Positions 1-7,108 of a DNA stretch of 35,518 bases are shown in pieces. Numbering within the stretch: position 1 is the stretch's first letter; every line of letters starts with the position of its first letter. The stretch comes from Mesorhizobium sp. LSJC280B00. Lineage in GTDB: Bacteria; Pseudomonadota; Alphaproteobacteria; Rhizobiales; Rhizobiaceae. The notes beneath the pieces were generated by a model. That model saw only the letters and a program-made list of their open reading frames with translations. It searched no databases and was not told where the DNA came from. Where the stretch lies: the NCBI RefSeq assembly GCF_000502835.1, contig NZ_AYVL01000033.1:3939-39456 (forward strand). Direction: 5' to 3'. The translations under genes and the position numbers were made by a program.

Positions 1-587
1 GCCTCGATCACCTCTTCGGGGATGGATAAGAGCGCCGCATAGATCAGCATCATCGGGATGCCGACGAACTGCCAGACCGAGATCAGGCTGAGTGTGGTCA
101 GCGCGTACTGCTCCTTGCCCAACCAGGGCGTGAACAGGCTCTTGAGGCCGACCAGATCGAGCAGATGCGGCGCCACGCCCCACAGCGGCGACAGGATCAG
201 CTTCCAGGCGAAGCCGACAATGACGAAGGACAGGATTGTCGGCACGAAGATCGCCGTTCGGTAGAAGGCGGAGAATCTCAGCCGCGGGCTCGACAGCAGC
301 GCCGCCAAAAGGACGCCGATCGGATTCTGCACCAGCATGTGGATGATGAAGAACCAGACATTGTTCCGGAGAGCATTCCAGAAGCCCACCGACCAGTTAG
401 GATCGCCGAACAGCGTGCGGAAGTTTGCCAGTCCCACGAAGACTTGGGATTGGTCTATGTTGCGGAACAAGGAGAGCTGCAGCGTGCCGGCCAGCGGCAG
501 GATCATGATCGCCGTATAGACCAGCACTGCCGGCGCCAGAAAGACGCCGATGTGCCAGCGGAACGGTCTTTTCGGTGTTGCGGCCAT
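1..587 (-). CDS. ABC sugar transporter permease, MalF/UgpA type (partial)
   Basis: This is an inner-membrane permease of a carbohydrate ABC importer (binding-protein-dependent transport family 1). About 195 residues are visible from the ATG at 587; the C-terminal part lies beyond base 1. Hydrophobic segments are seen at about residues 10-38 (beginning IGVFLAPAVLVYTAIMILPL), 75-100, 107-135 and 160-190. The window cuts the gene inside IPEEVIEA, which is the start of the EAA loop that docks on the ATPase. It lies downstream of the solute-binding protein gene on the same strand, separated by about 240 bases that hold a palindromic repeat element. Gene order (murQ, binding protein, permease) suggests uptake of MurNAc, GlcNAc or related sugars. 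The substrate is inferred from neighbours only. The Shine-Dalgarno is weak (GGGA), which fits lower expression than the binding protein. Confidence 0.9.
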   Translation of the reverse strand, partial: MAATPKRPFRWHIGVFLAPAVLVYTAIMILPLAGTLQLSLFRNIDQSQVFVGLANFRTLFGDPNWSVGFWNALRNNVWFFIIHMLVQNPIGVLLAALLSSPRLRFSAFYRTAIFVPTILSFVIVGFAWKLILSPLWGVAPHLLDLVGLKSLFTPWLGKEQYALTTLSLISVWQFVGIPMMLIYAALLSIPEEVIE

Positions 588-640
588 GAGTTCGGTCCCG
601 CCGATCAGGTTCTTGCAATTGCCGTCAAAGGGCGCGGCGC

Positions 641-812
641 CTCCCTCCCCTCGAGGGGAGGGTGCCTCGCAAAGCGAGGCGGGTGGAGTCGGCAGAGGCA
701 GCGCGCTATCGTCGTTCGACCGTGCTTTCCAGCAGCGATCAAGCCGCAGCCTGCCTCGACCGACCCCCTCTGTCGCCTTCGGCGACATCTCCCCCCTCGA
801 GGGGGGAGACAA
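641..812. repeat. Composite palindromic intergenic element, copy 1
   Basis: Two related modules face each other. Each has a C-run/G-run palindrome centred on CTCGAG (645-660, and a perfect 20-base one at 789-808). Each then has a small hairpin (GCCTCGC/GCGAGGC on the left, GTCGCC/GGCGAC on the right) and a G-rich tail ending in GTCGG. About 65 unlike bases lie between them. The same architecture recurs at 32339-32542 and 34853-35004. This copy sits between the binding-protein and permease genes of one transporter, so it would be transcribed as strong mRNA stem-loops. It carries no coding capacity. It resembles the mosaic intergenic repeats known from rhizobia; membership of a named family is not proven here. 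Confidence 0.8.
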
Positions 813-827
813 CGCTTCGCCGCACTC

Positions 828-2087
828 TTACTTCGCCGGCTTGTACCAGCTGTCGAGGCCGTCCTGCAGCTTCTTGGCGGCAGCTTCCGGCGTGTCGGTG
901 CCGTTGATGACGTTGGCCGATTCAACCCATGTCTCGTTTTCGAGGTTCGGCGTACCGCGGCCCAGGATCTGGTAAGTCGAGCGGATCGTCGACTTGCACT
1001 TGTCGCGCCAGGAGACGAATTCCTGCGCCAGCGGGTCTTCCATCTTCACCGGCGTGTTGTTCAGGCTGAAGAAGCCCGGCAGCGCGTTGGCATAGATGGT
1101 GGCAAAATCAGGCGAGGCGACCCAGGACAGGAAGGTCTTGGCCGCGTCGGCGTTCTTGGACGCCGCATTGAGGCCCATGCCGATGTCGGTGTGGTCGGAG
1201 ATGTAACAGGTGTCGCCGGCCTTCTGCACCGGCGGCGGGAAGGCGCCCATCTTGAACTGCGCCTGCGTGTTGAACAGGCCGATCTCCCACGAGCCGGCCG
1301 GGTAGATGGCGGCGCGGCCGAGCGTGAACAGGTTCTGGCTGTCCGGATAGGTCTGCGCCTCGAAACCGTCGCCAAGATAGGGCTTCCACTTGGCAAGCTC
1401 GGCATAAGGTGCGACCCACTGAGGGTCGGTCAGCTTCTGCTCGCCCTTGATCAGTGCGGCGCGGCCTTCCTCGCCCTTCCAGTAGTTCGGGCCGATGTTC
1501 TGGTAGCCCATGGTCGCGGCTTCCCAGAGGTCCTTGGTGCCCATCGCCATCGGGATGTAGGTGCCGTCGGCCTTGATCTTGTCGAGCGCGGCGAAGAATT
1601 CGTCGCGCGTCTCCGGCACCTTGATGCCGAGCTTGTCGAAGGCGTCCTTGTTGTAGATGAAGCCGTGGATGACCGAGGCCATCGGCACGCAGAATGTCGC
1701 CTTGCCGTCGTCGGTCTGCCAGGCCGACTTGGCCACCGGGGAGAAGTTCTCCATGCCCGGCAGCGCCGACAGATCGGCGAGGTTGCCCTTCTTGAAGAGT
1801 TCCAGCGACTTGTCGAACGGGCGGCAGGTGATCAGGTCGCCCGCCGAGCCGGCGGCGAGCTTGGCGCCGAGGGCGGCGTCATATTCGGTTGGCGCCGACG
1901 GCGCGAACACCACCTTGATGCCCGGGTTCTTGGCTTCGAAGGCCGGGATCAGCTTGTCCTTCCAGATGGCAAGGTCGTCGCCGCGCCAGCTTTCGATGTT
2001 GAGCGTTACGTCGTCGGCATAAGCCACCCCGGCGGAGCCGAGAATGCTGGTGCCGAGAAGAAGTGCCGTCAGTAGCTTCGTTGTCAT
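828..2087 (-). CDS. ABC sugar transporter substrate-binding protein (family 1)
   Basis: This is a 419-residue periplasmic solute-binding protein of the MalE/UgpB-like class that feeds the permease downstream. It has a clear signal peptide (MTTKLLTALLLGTSILG..., cleavage expected after AYA at about residue 24). The mature part opens DDVTLNIESWRGDDLAIWKD, typical of the family, with later conserved patches such as FIYNKDAFDKLGI, PAGSWEIGLF and AAKTFLSWVASPDFA. It starts 2 bases after the murQ stop and has an AGGGAGA ribosome site, so it is probably translated from the murQ transcript. Close linkage to murQ and the nag genes points to an amino-sugar ligand such as MurNAc, GlcNAc or short muro- or chito-oligosaccharides. 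That ligand is inferred, not readable from residues. Confidence 0.9.
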   Translation of the reverse strand: MTTKLLTALLLGTSILGSAGVAYADDVTLNIESWRGDDLAIWKDKLIPAFEAKNPGIKVVFAPSAPTEYDAALGAKLAAGSAGDLITCRPFDKSLELFKKGNLADLSALPGMENFSPVAKSAWQTDDGKATFCVPMASVIHGFIYNKDAFDKLGIKVPETRDEFFAALDKIKADGTYIPMAMGTKDLWEAATMGYQNIGPNYWKGEEGRAALIKGEQKLTDPQWVAPYAELAKWKPYLGDGFEAQTYPDSQNLFTLGRAAIYPAGSWEIGLFNTQAQFKMGAFPPPVQKAGDTCYISDHTDIGMGLNAASKNADAAKTFLSWVASPDFATIYANALPGFFSLNNTPVKMEDPLAQEFVSWRDKCKSTIRSTYQILGRGTPNLENETWVESANVINGTDTPEAAAKKLQDGLDSWYKPAK

Positions 2088-2089
2088 GC

Positions 2090-3049
2090 TCAGTCTCCCT
2101 GTTGACCTTTTTCAGGTTCGGTTTTGATGAGAACAGAGGCATTGCGCCCCTTGCTCCCCTCGATCGCGGAAAGGGCCGGCCGCAGCTTGTGGCCGGTCCC
2201 TTCCAATATCTTCTCGGCTGCATCGGCGCTGGCGGCGCCGGCGGCGAGCAGAATAGCGGTCTTGACGACGCCGCCGCTCCTTTCGAGCAGGCGCGCCGCC
2301 TCGTCCTTGTCGCGCCCGCTGACGGCGGCAACGATGCGTGCGGCGCGGTCGCGCAGCTTGATGTTGTCGGCCATGAGGTTGACCATGTAGCCGTCATGGA
2401 CATGGCCGAGATGGATGGCGGCGAGCGTCGACAGCATGTTGAGCGCGATCTTCTGGGCGGTGCCTGCGCCCATGCGCGTTGAGCCGGCAATCAGCTCCGG
2501 CGGCGTTTCGAGCAGGATGGCGATGTCGGCCAGCCGCAACAGCGGCGCATCCCTGTTGTTGGCGATGGCAATGGTCGCCGCACCGCGGCGCCTGGCGTCC
2601 TCGATCGCCCTGACTGCATAAGGTGTCGAGCCGCTGGCCGAGACGGCGATCAGGCAGTCGCCCTTGCCGATGCGGGCGGCGGCAACTGCTGCCGAAGCTT
2701 CCTCGGTGTCGTCCTCCGGCCCGCCGGCCAGTGTCTTGAAGGCCTCGTCGCCGCCGGCGATCAGGATGGCGATGCGGTCGCGTTGGATGCCGAAAGTGCC
2801 CGGCAGCTCAAGCGCATCGGCCAGTGCCATCAGGCCCGAACTGCCGGCAGCCGCATAGGCGAGCTTGCCGCCGCTTTTCAGTCTGCTTGCGATGATTTCG
2901 GCTGCCGCGGCAATGGCAGGAATGGCGCCGTGCACAGCCTTGGCGGCCTCGATCTGTGCGTTGGCCAACGAGGAAAGGACGGCTTCCGGGGCCTGGATAT
3001 CCAGTCCCTCGGCATTCTGGTGAAGCGCTTCGGTGCGCGTTTCGGCCAT
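2090..3049 (-). CDS. murQ: N-acetylmuramic acid 6-phosphate etherase
   Basis: MurQ is a cytoplasmic SIS-domain lyase that cleaves the D-lactyl ether of MurNAc-6-phosphate to give GlcNAc-6-phosphate and D-lactate. The product is 319 residues, slightly longer than the usual 300. The sugar-phosphate-binding SIS core begins YAAAGSSG at about residue 65. The catalytic glutamate is retained in DALELPGTFG (Glu81), which aligns with the DASE-CPPTYG element of enteric MurQ. IAGGDEAF and VSASGSTPYA follow. The ATG at 3049 is chosen over longer in-frame starts because GGAGGAAAG precedes it at ideal spacing. It is the first gene of the leftward operon and diverges from the kinase/nagA operon. N- and C-terminal ends differ from enteric MurQ, so family assignment is firm but exact substrate range is not. 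Confidence 0.87.
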   Translation of the reverse strand: MAETRTEALHQNAEGLDIQAPEAVLSSLANAQIEAAKAVHGAIPAIAAAAEIIASRLKSGGKLAYAAAGSSGLMALADALELPGTFGIQRDRIAILIAGGDEAFKTLAGGPEDDTEEASAAVAAARIGKGDCLIAVSASGSTPYAVRAIEDARRRGAATIAIANNRDAPLLRLADIAILLETPPELIAGSTRMGAGTAQKIALNMLSTLAAIHLGHVHDGYMVNLMADNIKLRDRAARIVAAVSGRDKDEAARLLERSGGVVKTAILLAAGAASADAAEKILEGTGHKLRPALSAIEGSKGRNASVLIKTEPEKGQQGD

Positions 3050-3052
3050 CCG

Positions 3053-3061
3053 CTTTCCTCC
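3053..3061 (-). promoter_or_regulatory. Shine-Dalgarno of murQ
   Basis: On the minus strand GGAGGAAAG lies 3 bases before the ATG at 3049. It decides the murQ start against upstream in-frame codons at 3145 and beyond, which would read through the operator region. Confidence 0.75.
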
Positions 3062-3071
3062 AATCGAGAAA

Positions 3072-3092
3072 ACCATACCAAAAAAATACCAC
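3072..3092 (-). promoter_or_regulatory. Putative GntR-type operator facing murQ
   Basis: The minus strand reads TGGTATT-TTTT-TGGTATG, a direct repeat with an 11-base period, ending 22 bases before the murQ start. It matches the site facing the kinase gene (3208-3228) at 17 of 21 positions. The orientation relative to the gene is the same and the distance nearly the same. The likely ligand is the GntR/UTRA protein encoded at 4127-4909. Binding is inferred. Confidence 0.6.
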
Positions 3093-3207
3093 TTGTCCAC
3101 ACGCATTAATGAAATCCTTGCGGCGGTGCAGGCCTGCGAACGCAATTGGCTGATTTTCCAACAAACTACGCCTTAACTTTTTTGAAACGGAAATTAATCC
3201 TTGGCTA

Positions 3208-3228
3208 TTGGTATTTTATTGGTATTAT
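3208..3228 (+). promoter_or_regulatory. Putative GntR-type operator and promoter of the kinase-nagA operon
   Basis: The plus strand reads TGGTATT-TTAT-TGGTATT, ending 20 bases before the GTG start at 3249. The second half overlaps a possible -10 (TATTAT, 3223-3228), 16 bases after a possible -35 (TTGGCT, 3201-3206), so bound protein would block polymerase. It is the twin of the site at 3072-3092. The sharing suggests one regulator controls both divergent operons. Confidence 0.6.
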
Positions 3229-3234
3229 CCGCCC

Positions 3235-3241
3235 GGAGGAG
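3235..3241 (+). promoter_or_regulatory. Shine-Dalgarno supporting the GTG start of the sugar kinase
   Basis: GGAGGAG lies 7 bases before GTG at 3249. It supports GTG rather than the upstream ATG at 3201, which would place the operator inside the coding region. Confidence 0.75.
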
Positions 3242-3248
3242 AAATCGC

Positions 3249-4130
3249 GTGAAATTCGTGCTCGGCATCGATGGCGGCGGCACCAGCTGCAGGGCGGCCC
3301 TTGCAACGGCCGACGGCAGCGTCCTCGGCCGCGCCAAAAGCGGTGCCGCCAACATCCGAACCGATCTCACCGGCGCCAGGACGAACATCGTCGACGCAGC
3401 GCAGCAGGCCTTTGTCGCCGCGGGCAGGGATCCCGCACTGATCCCGCAAACTCCGGCCGTTCTCGGTCTTGCCGGCGCCAATGTCGGCACCTACCGGCAG
3501 CAGCTCGAAGCGATCCTGCCGTTCCGCATCAGCCGCGTCGAGACCGATGCCGAGATCGCGCTGGAAGGCGCGGTTGGCTCAGGCGACGGCGCCATGGCCA
3601 TACTCGGCACCGGCACCGCTTATATGGCGCGCAGACGAGGCAAGTCGCGCGCCATCGGTGGCTGGGGTTTTCAGGTCGGCGACCAGGGCAGCGGCGCCCG
3701 CATCGGCCGCGACCTGCTCGAGCAGACGCTGCTCGCCTATGACGGCATCCGCCAGGGATCGCCGCTGACGGAGACCATGCTCGCCATTTTCCGCAACAAT
3801 CCCGAGGATGTGGTCGAATTCACCACCAACGCCAAGCCCGGCGATTTCGGCGGCTTCGCGCCCAAGGTGTTCGAACATGCCGAAAAAGGCGACGCCGTCG
3901 CTATCTGGATCCTCGACAAGGCGATCGCCGATGTCGAGGCAGCGCTTGGCGTGCTCGACCTCGGCGGCGACGATCCGCTCTGCCTGCTCGGCGGGCTGGC
4001 GCCGCTTTATGCGCCGCGCCTGTCGGCCCGCTACCGGGCGCTGCTGAAACCGCCGCTCGACGACGCGCTGGGCGGCGCGGTTCAGATGGCGGTTCGGATT
4101 TTCGCAAACACGGCGGAGGCAGCTCGATGA
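3249..4130 (+). CDS. BadF/BadG-family N-acetylhexosamine kinase (GlcNAc and/or MurNAc kinase)
   Basis: This is a 293-residue cytoplasmic kinase of the BadF/BadG/BcrA/D ATPase family (ASKHA fold), which includes eukaryotic GlcNAc kinase and the clostridial MurNAc/GlcNAc kinase MurK. Visible motifs are the phosphate-1 loop GIDGGGTSCRAAL (residues 6-18), a probable catalytic Asp100 in ETDAEIAL, the adenosine-binding GTGTAY (120-125), GGWGFQVGDQGSG (137-149) and a C-terminal LLGGLAPLY. It would phosphorylate imported MurNAc or GlcNAc at O-6, supplying MurQ and NagA without a PTS. Its stop overlaps the next start (ATGA, 4127-4130). Whether it prefers MurNAc, GlcNAc or glucosamine cannot be read from sequence. 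Linkage to murQ favours activity on MurNAc. Confidence 0.85.
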   Translation: MKFVLGIDGGGTSCRAALATADGSVLGRAKSGAANIRTDLTGARTNIVDAAQQAFVAAGRDPALIPQTPAVLGLAGANVGTYRQQLEAILPFRISRVETDAEIALEGAVGSGDGAMAILGTGTAYMARRRGKSRAIGGWGFQVGDQGSGARIGRDLLEQTLLAYDGIRQGSPLTETMLAIFRNNPEDVVEFTTNAKPGDFGGFAPKVFEHAEKGDAVAIWILDKAIADVEAALGVLDLGGDDPLCLLGGLAPLYAPRLSARYRALLKPPLDDALGGAVQMAVRIFANTAEAAR

Positions 4131-4909
4131 GTGAGGCCGCCGACCAGATATTTGCGGCGCTGAAACAATCGTCGCAGAGTGGCGCGCCGCTCTATCTGCA
4201 GCTCAGGAAGAGCATCGAGGATGCGGTCAAACGCGGGCTGATCGGACCTGGCGATGCGCTGCCTTCCGAGCGCGACATCGCTAGCAAGGCCGACATTTCG
4301 CGCGTCACCGTGCGCAAGGCGGTGCAGGACCTGGTCAAGGGCGGCATCCTCGTCCAGCGCCATGGTTCCGGTACCTTCGTTGCGCCACGTATGGAGCGCG
4401 TCGAGCAGTCGCTGTCGATGCTGACCTCGTTTACCGAAGACATGGCGCGGCGCGGCATGGCGGTGCGTTCGGCTTGGCTCGACCGCGGCCTCTATCCGCC
4501 GTCGCCCGACGAGATGATGGTGCTCGGCCTGGCGTCGAACGAATTGGTTGCGCGCGTGGCGCGCCTTCGTATCGCCAACGACACGCCGCTGGCGATCGAG
4601 CGCGCCTCGCTATCGACAAGCGTGCTGCCCGATCCGGCGGCGATTGGTTCGTCGCTCTACGCCGCGTTGGAAAAGACCGGCAACAGGCCGGTGCGGGCGG
4701 TGCAGCGCATTTCCGCCACCAATCTCGGCGATGGCGACGCACATCTGCTGGAAGTACCGCCGGGTATTGCCGGCCTGCACATCGAGCGTATCTCCTATCT
4801 GGCGAGCGGCAAGGTGATCGAGTTTACCCGCTCCATCTACAGGGGCGACGCCTATGATTTTGTCGCCGAACTCCGGCTGAGCGGGCCGGGCGAAGAGGGC
4901 CGGCCGTGA
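4127..4909 (+). CDS. GntR-family transcriptional regulator, HutC subfamily (UTRA domain)
   Basis: This is a 260-residue repressor-type regulator. Residues about 22-86 form the GntR winged helix, with the signatures PLYLQLRKSI, GDALPSERDIA, ISRVTVRKAVQDL and HGSGTFV. Residues about 107-245 form a UTRA ligand-binding domain, the fold in which NagR/DasR/YvoA relatives sense GlcN-6-phosphate or GlcNAc-6-phosphate. It lies inside the operon, overlapping the kinase upstream (ATGA) and the deaminase downstream (GTGA, 4906-4909), so it is probably autoregulated. The paired TGGTATT direct repeats at 3072-3092 and 3208-3228 are its likely sites. The effector is inferred from pathway context. Confidence 0.9.
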   Translation: MSEAADQIFAALKQSSQSGAPLYLQLRKSIEDAVKRGLIGPGDALPSERDIASKADISRVTVRKAVQDLVKGGILVQRHGSGTFVAPRMERVEQSLSMLTSFTEDMARRGMAVRSAWLDRGLYPPSPDEMMVLGLASNELVARVARLRIANDTPLAIERASLSTSVLPDPAAIGSSLYAALEKTGNRPVRAVQRISATNLGDGDAHLLEVPPGIAGLHIERISYLASGKVIEFTRSIYRGDAYDFVAELRLSGPGEEGRP

Positions 4910-5937
4910 CCGCAACAACGACCCATATGCGGCGCGAGATCGAGGAGATCCCGGAGGCCACCGCCCGCCTGCTCGATGGCTCGGCCGCGGTGCTGACGGA
5001 AGCTGGACGCGGCATTCGCGAGCGCGATCCGAATTTCGTCGTCACCGTGGCGCGCGGCTCGTCCGACCATGCCGCAACCTTCATGAAATATGCCGTGGAG
5101 TTGACCGCCGGGCTGGCGGTTGCATCGGTCGGCCCGTCGATCGCCTCGATCTATGGCGCCAAGCTGAAGCTGGGCGGCTCGGCCTGCCTGGCGATCTCGC
5201 AGTCCGGCAAGAGCCCGGACATCGTTGCAATGGCGCAAGCGGCGAGGACCGGCGGTTCGCTGACCGTCGCCATCACCAACACCGCCGATTCGCCGCTGGC
5301 GCGGGCTTCGGACTACGCGATCGACATCCTGGCCGGACCGGAGCGCAGCGTCGCGGCGACGAAGACCTTCGTCAATTCAGCCGTCGCAGGACTCGCCTTG
5401 ATGGCGCATTGCACCGGCGACGAGAAACTCCTGGTGGCGCTCGCGCGCTTGCCGGAGCATTTTCGCAAGGCGATCGCCTGCGACTGGATGGCGCTGGCTG
5501 GGGCACTCGAGACGCCGAAATCGCTGTTCATTCTCGGCCGTGGCCCGTCGGCGGCGATCGCCAACGAGGCGGCGCTGAAATTCAAGGAAACCTGCGCCAT
5601 GCATGCGGAAGCCTATAGTGCCGCCGAGGTCATGCACGGCCCGCTGGCGCTGGTCGGTCCCGGTTTCCCGGTGCTGGCTCTGGCTGCTCGCGATGCGTCC
5701 GAGCCATCGGTGGCCGATGCCGCCGACAGCCTGGCCGGCAAGGGCGCTGCCGTCTTTGTGACGTCGAACAAGGCAAAGAGCGCTCAGCGCCTGCCGCATG
5801 TCGCAACCGGTCATCCGCTGACCGACCCGCTGACGCTGATCGTGTCGTTCTATGGTTTCGTCGAGGCTTTTGCCCGCCATCGCGGCCTCGACCCCGACAC
5901 GCCGCCCAATCTGCGCAAGGTAACGGAAACCCTATGA
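4906..5937 (+). CDS. Glucosamine-6-phosphate deaminase, two-SIS-domain type (NagB-II-like)
   Basis: The product is 343 residues with two SIS domains (about 35-170 and 200-330), equivalent to the isomerase half of GlmS without the glutaminase domain. Motifs include VARGSSDHAA (48-57), ISQSGKSPD (97-105), FILGRGPSAAIANEAALKFKE, AEVMHGPLAL and a C-terminal NLRKVTETL. The last aligns with the NLAKSVTVE end of GlmS and keeps the catalytic lysine (Lys338). In a nag operon lacking classical NagB this family converts GlcN-6-phosphate to fructose-6-phosphate and ammonia (NagB-II). The start is GTG in a GTGA overlap with the regulator stop; the stop overlaps nagA (ATGA). A tagatose- or fructosamine-phosphate isomerase role is a less likely alternative. 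Confidence 0.85.
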   Translation: MTATTTHMRREIEEIPEATARLLDGSAAVLTEAGRGIRERDPNFVVTVARGSSDHAATFMKYAVELTAGLAVASVGPSIASIYGAKLKLGGSACLAISQSGKSPDIVAMAQAARTGGSLTVAITNTADSPLARASDYAIDILAGPERSVAATKTFVNSAVAGLALMAHCTGDEKLLVALARLPEHFRKAIACDWMALAGALETPKSLFILGRGPSAAIANEAALKFKETCAMHAEAYSAAEVMHGPLALVGPGFPVLALAARDASEPSVADAADSLAGKGAAVFVTSNKAKSAQRLPHVATGHPLTDPLTLIVSFYGFVEAFARHRGLDPDTPPNLRKVTETL

Positions 5938-7106
5938 GCGACCGTTTTGCCCTGACTGGCGCCCGGATTTTCGATGGCGACGACTGGCACGACAATGCGG
6001 CGCTTGTCGTGCGCGACGGCCTCGTCGAGGCCATTGTTGCCGCCGGCGCCATTCCATCCAATGTTGCGCGTATCGAGACCGGCGGCGGCATGCTGGCGCC
6101 TGGCTTCGTCGATCTGCAGGTCAATGGCGGCGGCGGCGTCATGCTCAACGACCATCCCGACGTCGCCTCGATCGAGACCATCTGCCGGGCGCACGCACCC
6201 TTCGGCACGGCGGCGCTGTTGCCGACGCTGATCACCGACACGTCCGAGATCACCGCCGCGGCGGTTGCGGCCGGAGCCGAGGCGGCACGGAGGAAGGTGC
6301 CGGGGTTCCTGGGCCTGCACCTCGAAGGGCCGCATCTGTCGATCGCCCGCAAGGGCGCACATGACCCGGCTTTGGTCCGGCCGATGCTAGACTCCGACCA
6401 GACGATGCTGATCGCCGCACGGAAAAACCTGCCCGTGCTGCTGACGACGGTGGCGCCCGAATCCGTCGAGCCCAGCCAGGTGTCGGCGCTTAGCAAGGCC
6501 GGCATCGTCGTCAGCATCGGCCATTCCGATACCGGCTATGCCACGGCTCGCGCCTTTGCCGAGGCCGGCGCAACGGTGGTCACCCATCTGTTCAATGCGA
6601 TGAGCCAGATCGGCAATCGCGAGCCAGGGCTAGCGGGCGCCGCAATCGATACCGGCACATTCTATGCCGGGATCATCGCCGACGGTATCCATGTCGATCC
6701 GGCCACCATGGCCATCGCCTTGCGCGCCAAGCAGGGGCCGGGCAAGATCCTGCTCGTTACCGATGCCATGGCGACGATCGGCACCGACATGACCTCGTTC
6801 ACGCTGAACGGCCGCACCATCCACCGCAAGGATGGCAGGCTGACACTTGCCGACGGCACGCTGGCGGGCGCGGATCTCGACATGATTTCCGCGGTGCGCT
6901 TCATGCACCGCGTCGTCGGTCTCGACCTCGATGAAACCTTGCGCATGGCCTCGCTCTATCCGGCGCAGGCGATCGGCCAGTCGCACCGGCTCGGGCGCTT
7001 CGCCAACGGTACCGCGGCCAACATCGTTTCGCTGTCGGACGATCTGGACATTAAAAGCGTCTGGATCGATGGCGCCAGGGTTTTTGCAGGCAGCTCTGCT
7101 CGTTAG
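5934..7106 (+). CDS. nagA: N-acetylglucosamine-6-phosphate deacetylase
   Basis: NagA is a cytoplasmic amidohydrolase that removes acetate from GlcNAc-6-phosphate to give GlcN-6-phosphate for the preceding deaminase. The 390 residues match the normal family length. The entry strand APGFVDLQVNGGGG (55-68) is followed by the metal ligand Glu131 in LHLEGPHLS, then His197 (IGHSDTGY), His218 (THLFNAM), substrate-contacting His253 (IADGIHVD) and catalytic Asp277 (LVTDAMA). It is the last gene of the rightward operon and starts by a 4-base overlap with the deaminase stop. Its stop lies only 2 bases from the stop of convergent matB, so no independent terminator fits between them. Confidence 0.94.
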   Translation: MSDRFALTGARIFDGDDWHDNAALVVRDGLVEAIVAAGAIPSNVARIETGGGMLAPGFVDLQVNGGGGVMLNDHPDVASIETICRAHAPFGTAALLPTLITDTSEITAAAVAAGAEAARRKVPGFLGLHLEGPHLSIARKGAHDPALVRPMLDSDQTMLIAARKNLPVLLTTVAPESVEPSQVSALSKAGIVVSIGHSDTGYATARAFAEAGATVVTHLFNAMSQIGNREPGLAGAAIDTGTFYAGIIADGIHVDPATMAIALRAKQGPGKILLVTDAMATIGTDMTSFTLNGRTIHRKDGRLTLADGTLAGADLDMISAVRFMHRVVGLDLDETLRMASLYPAQAIGQSHRLGRFANGTAANIVSLSDDLDIKSVWIDGARVFAGSSAR

Positions 7107-7108
7107 GG

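Noticed and set aside
165..2075. 636-codon open frame on the plus strand
   Set aside because: It is antisense to the binding-protein gene, which has a signal peptide and family motifs. The frame is opened by high GC content and codes an arginine-rich sequence without domains.
3049..3145. Longer murQ start at 3145
   Set aside because: It would translate the operator region, lacks a ribosome site, and the added residues are not MurQ-like; GGAGGAAAG marks 3049.
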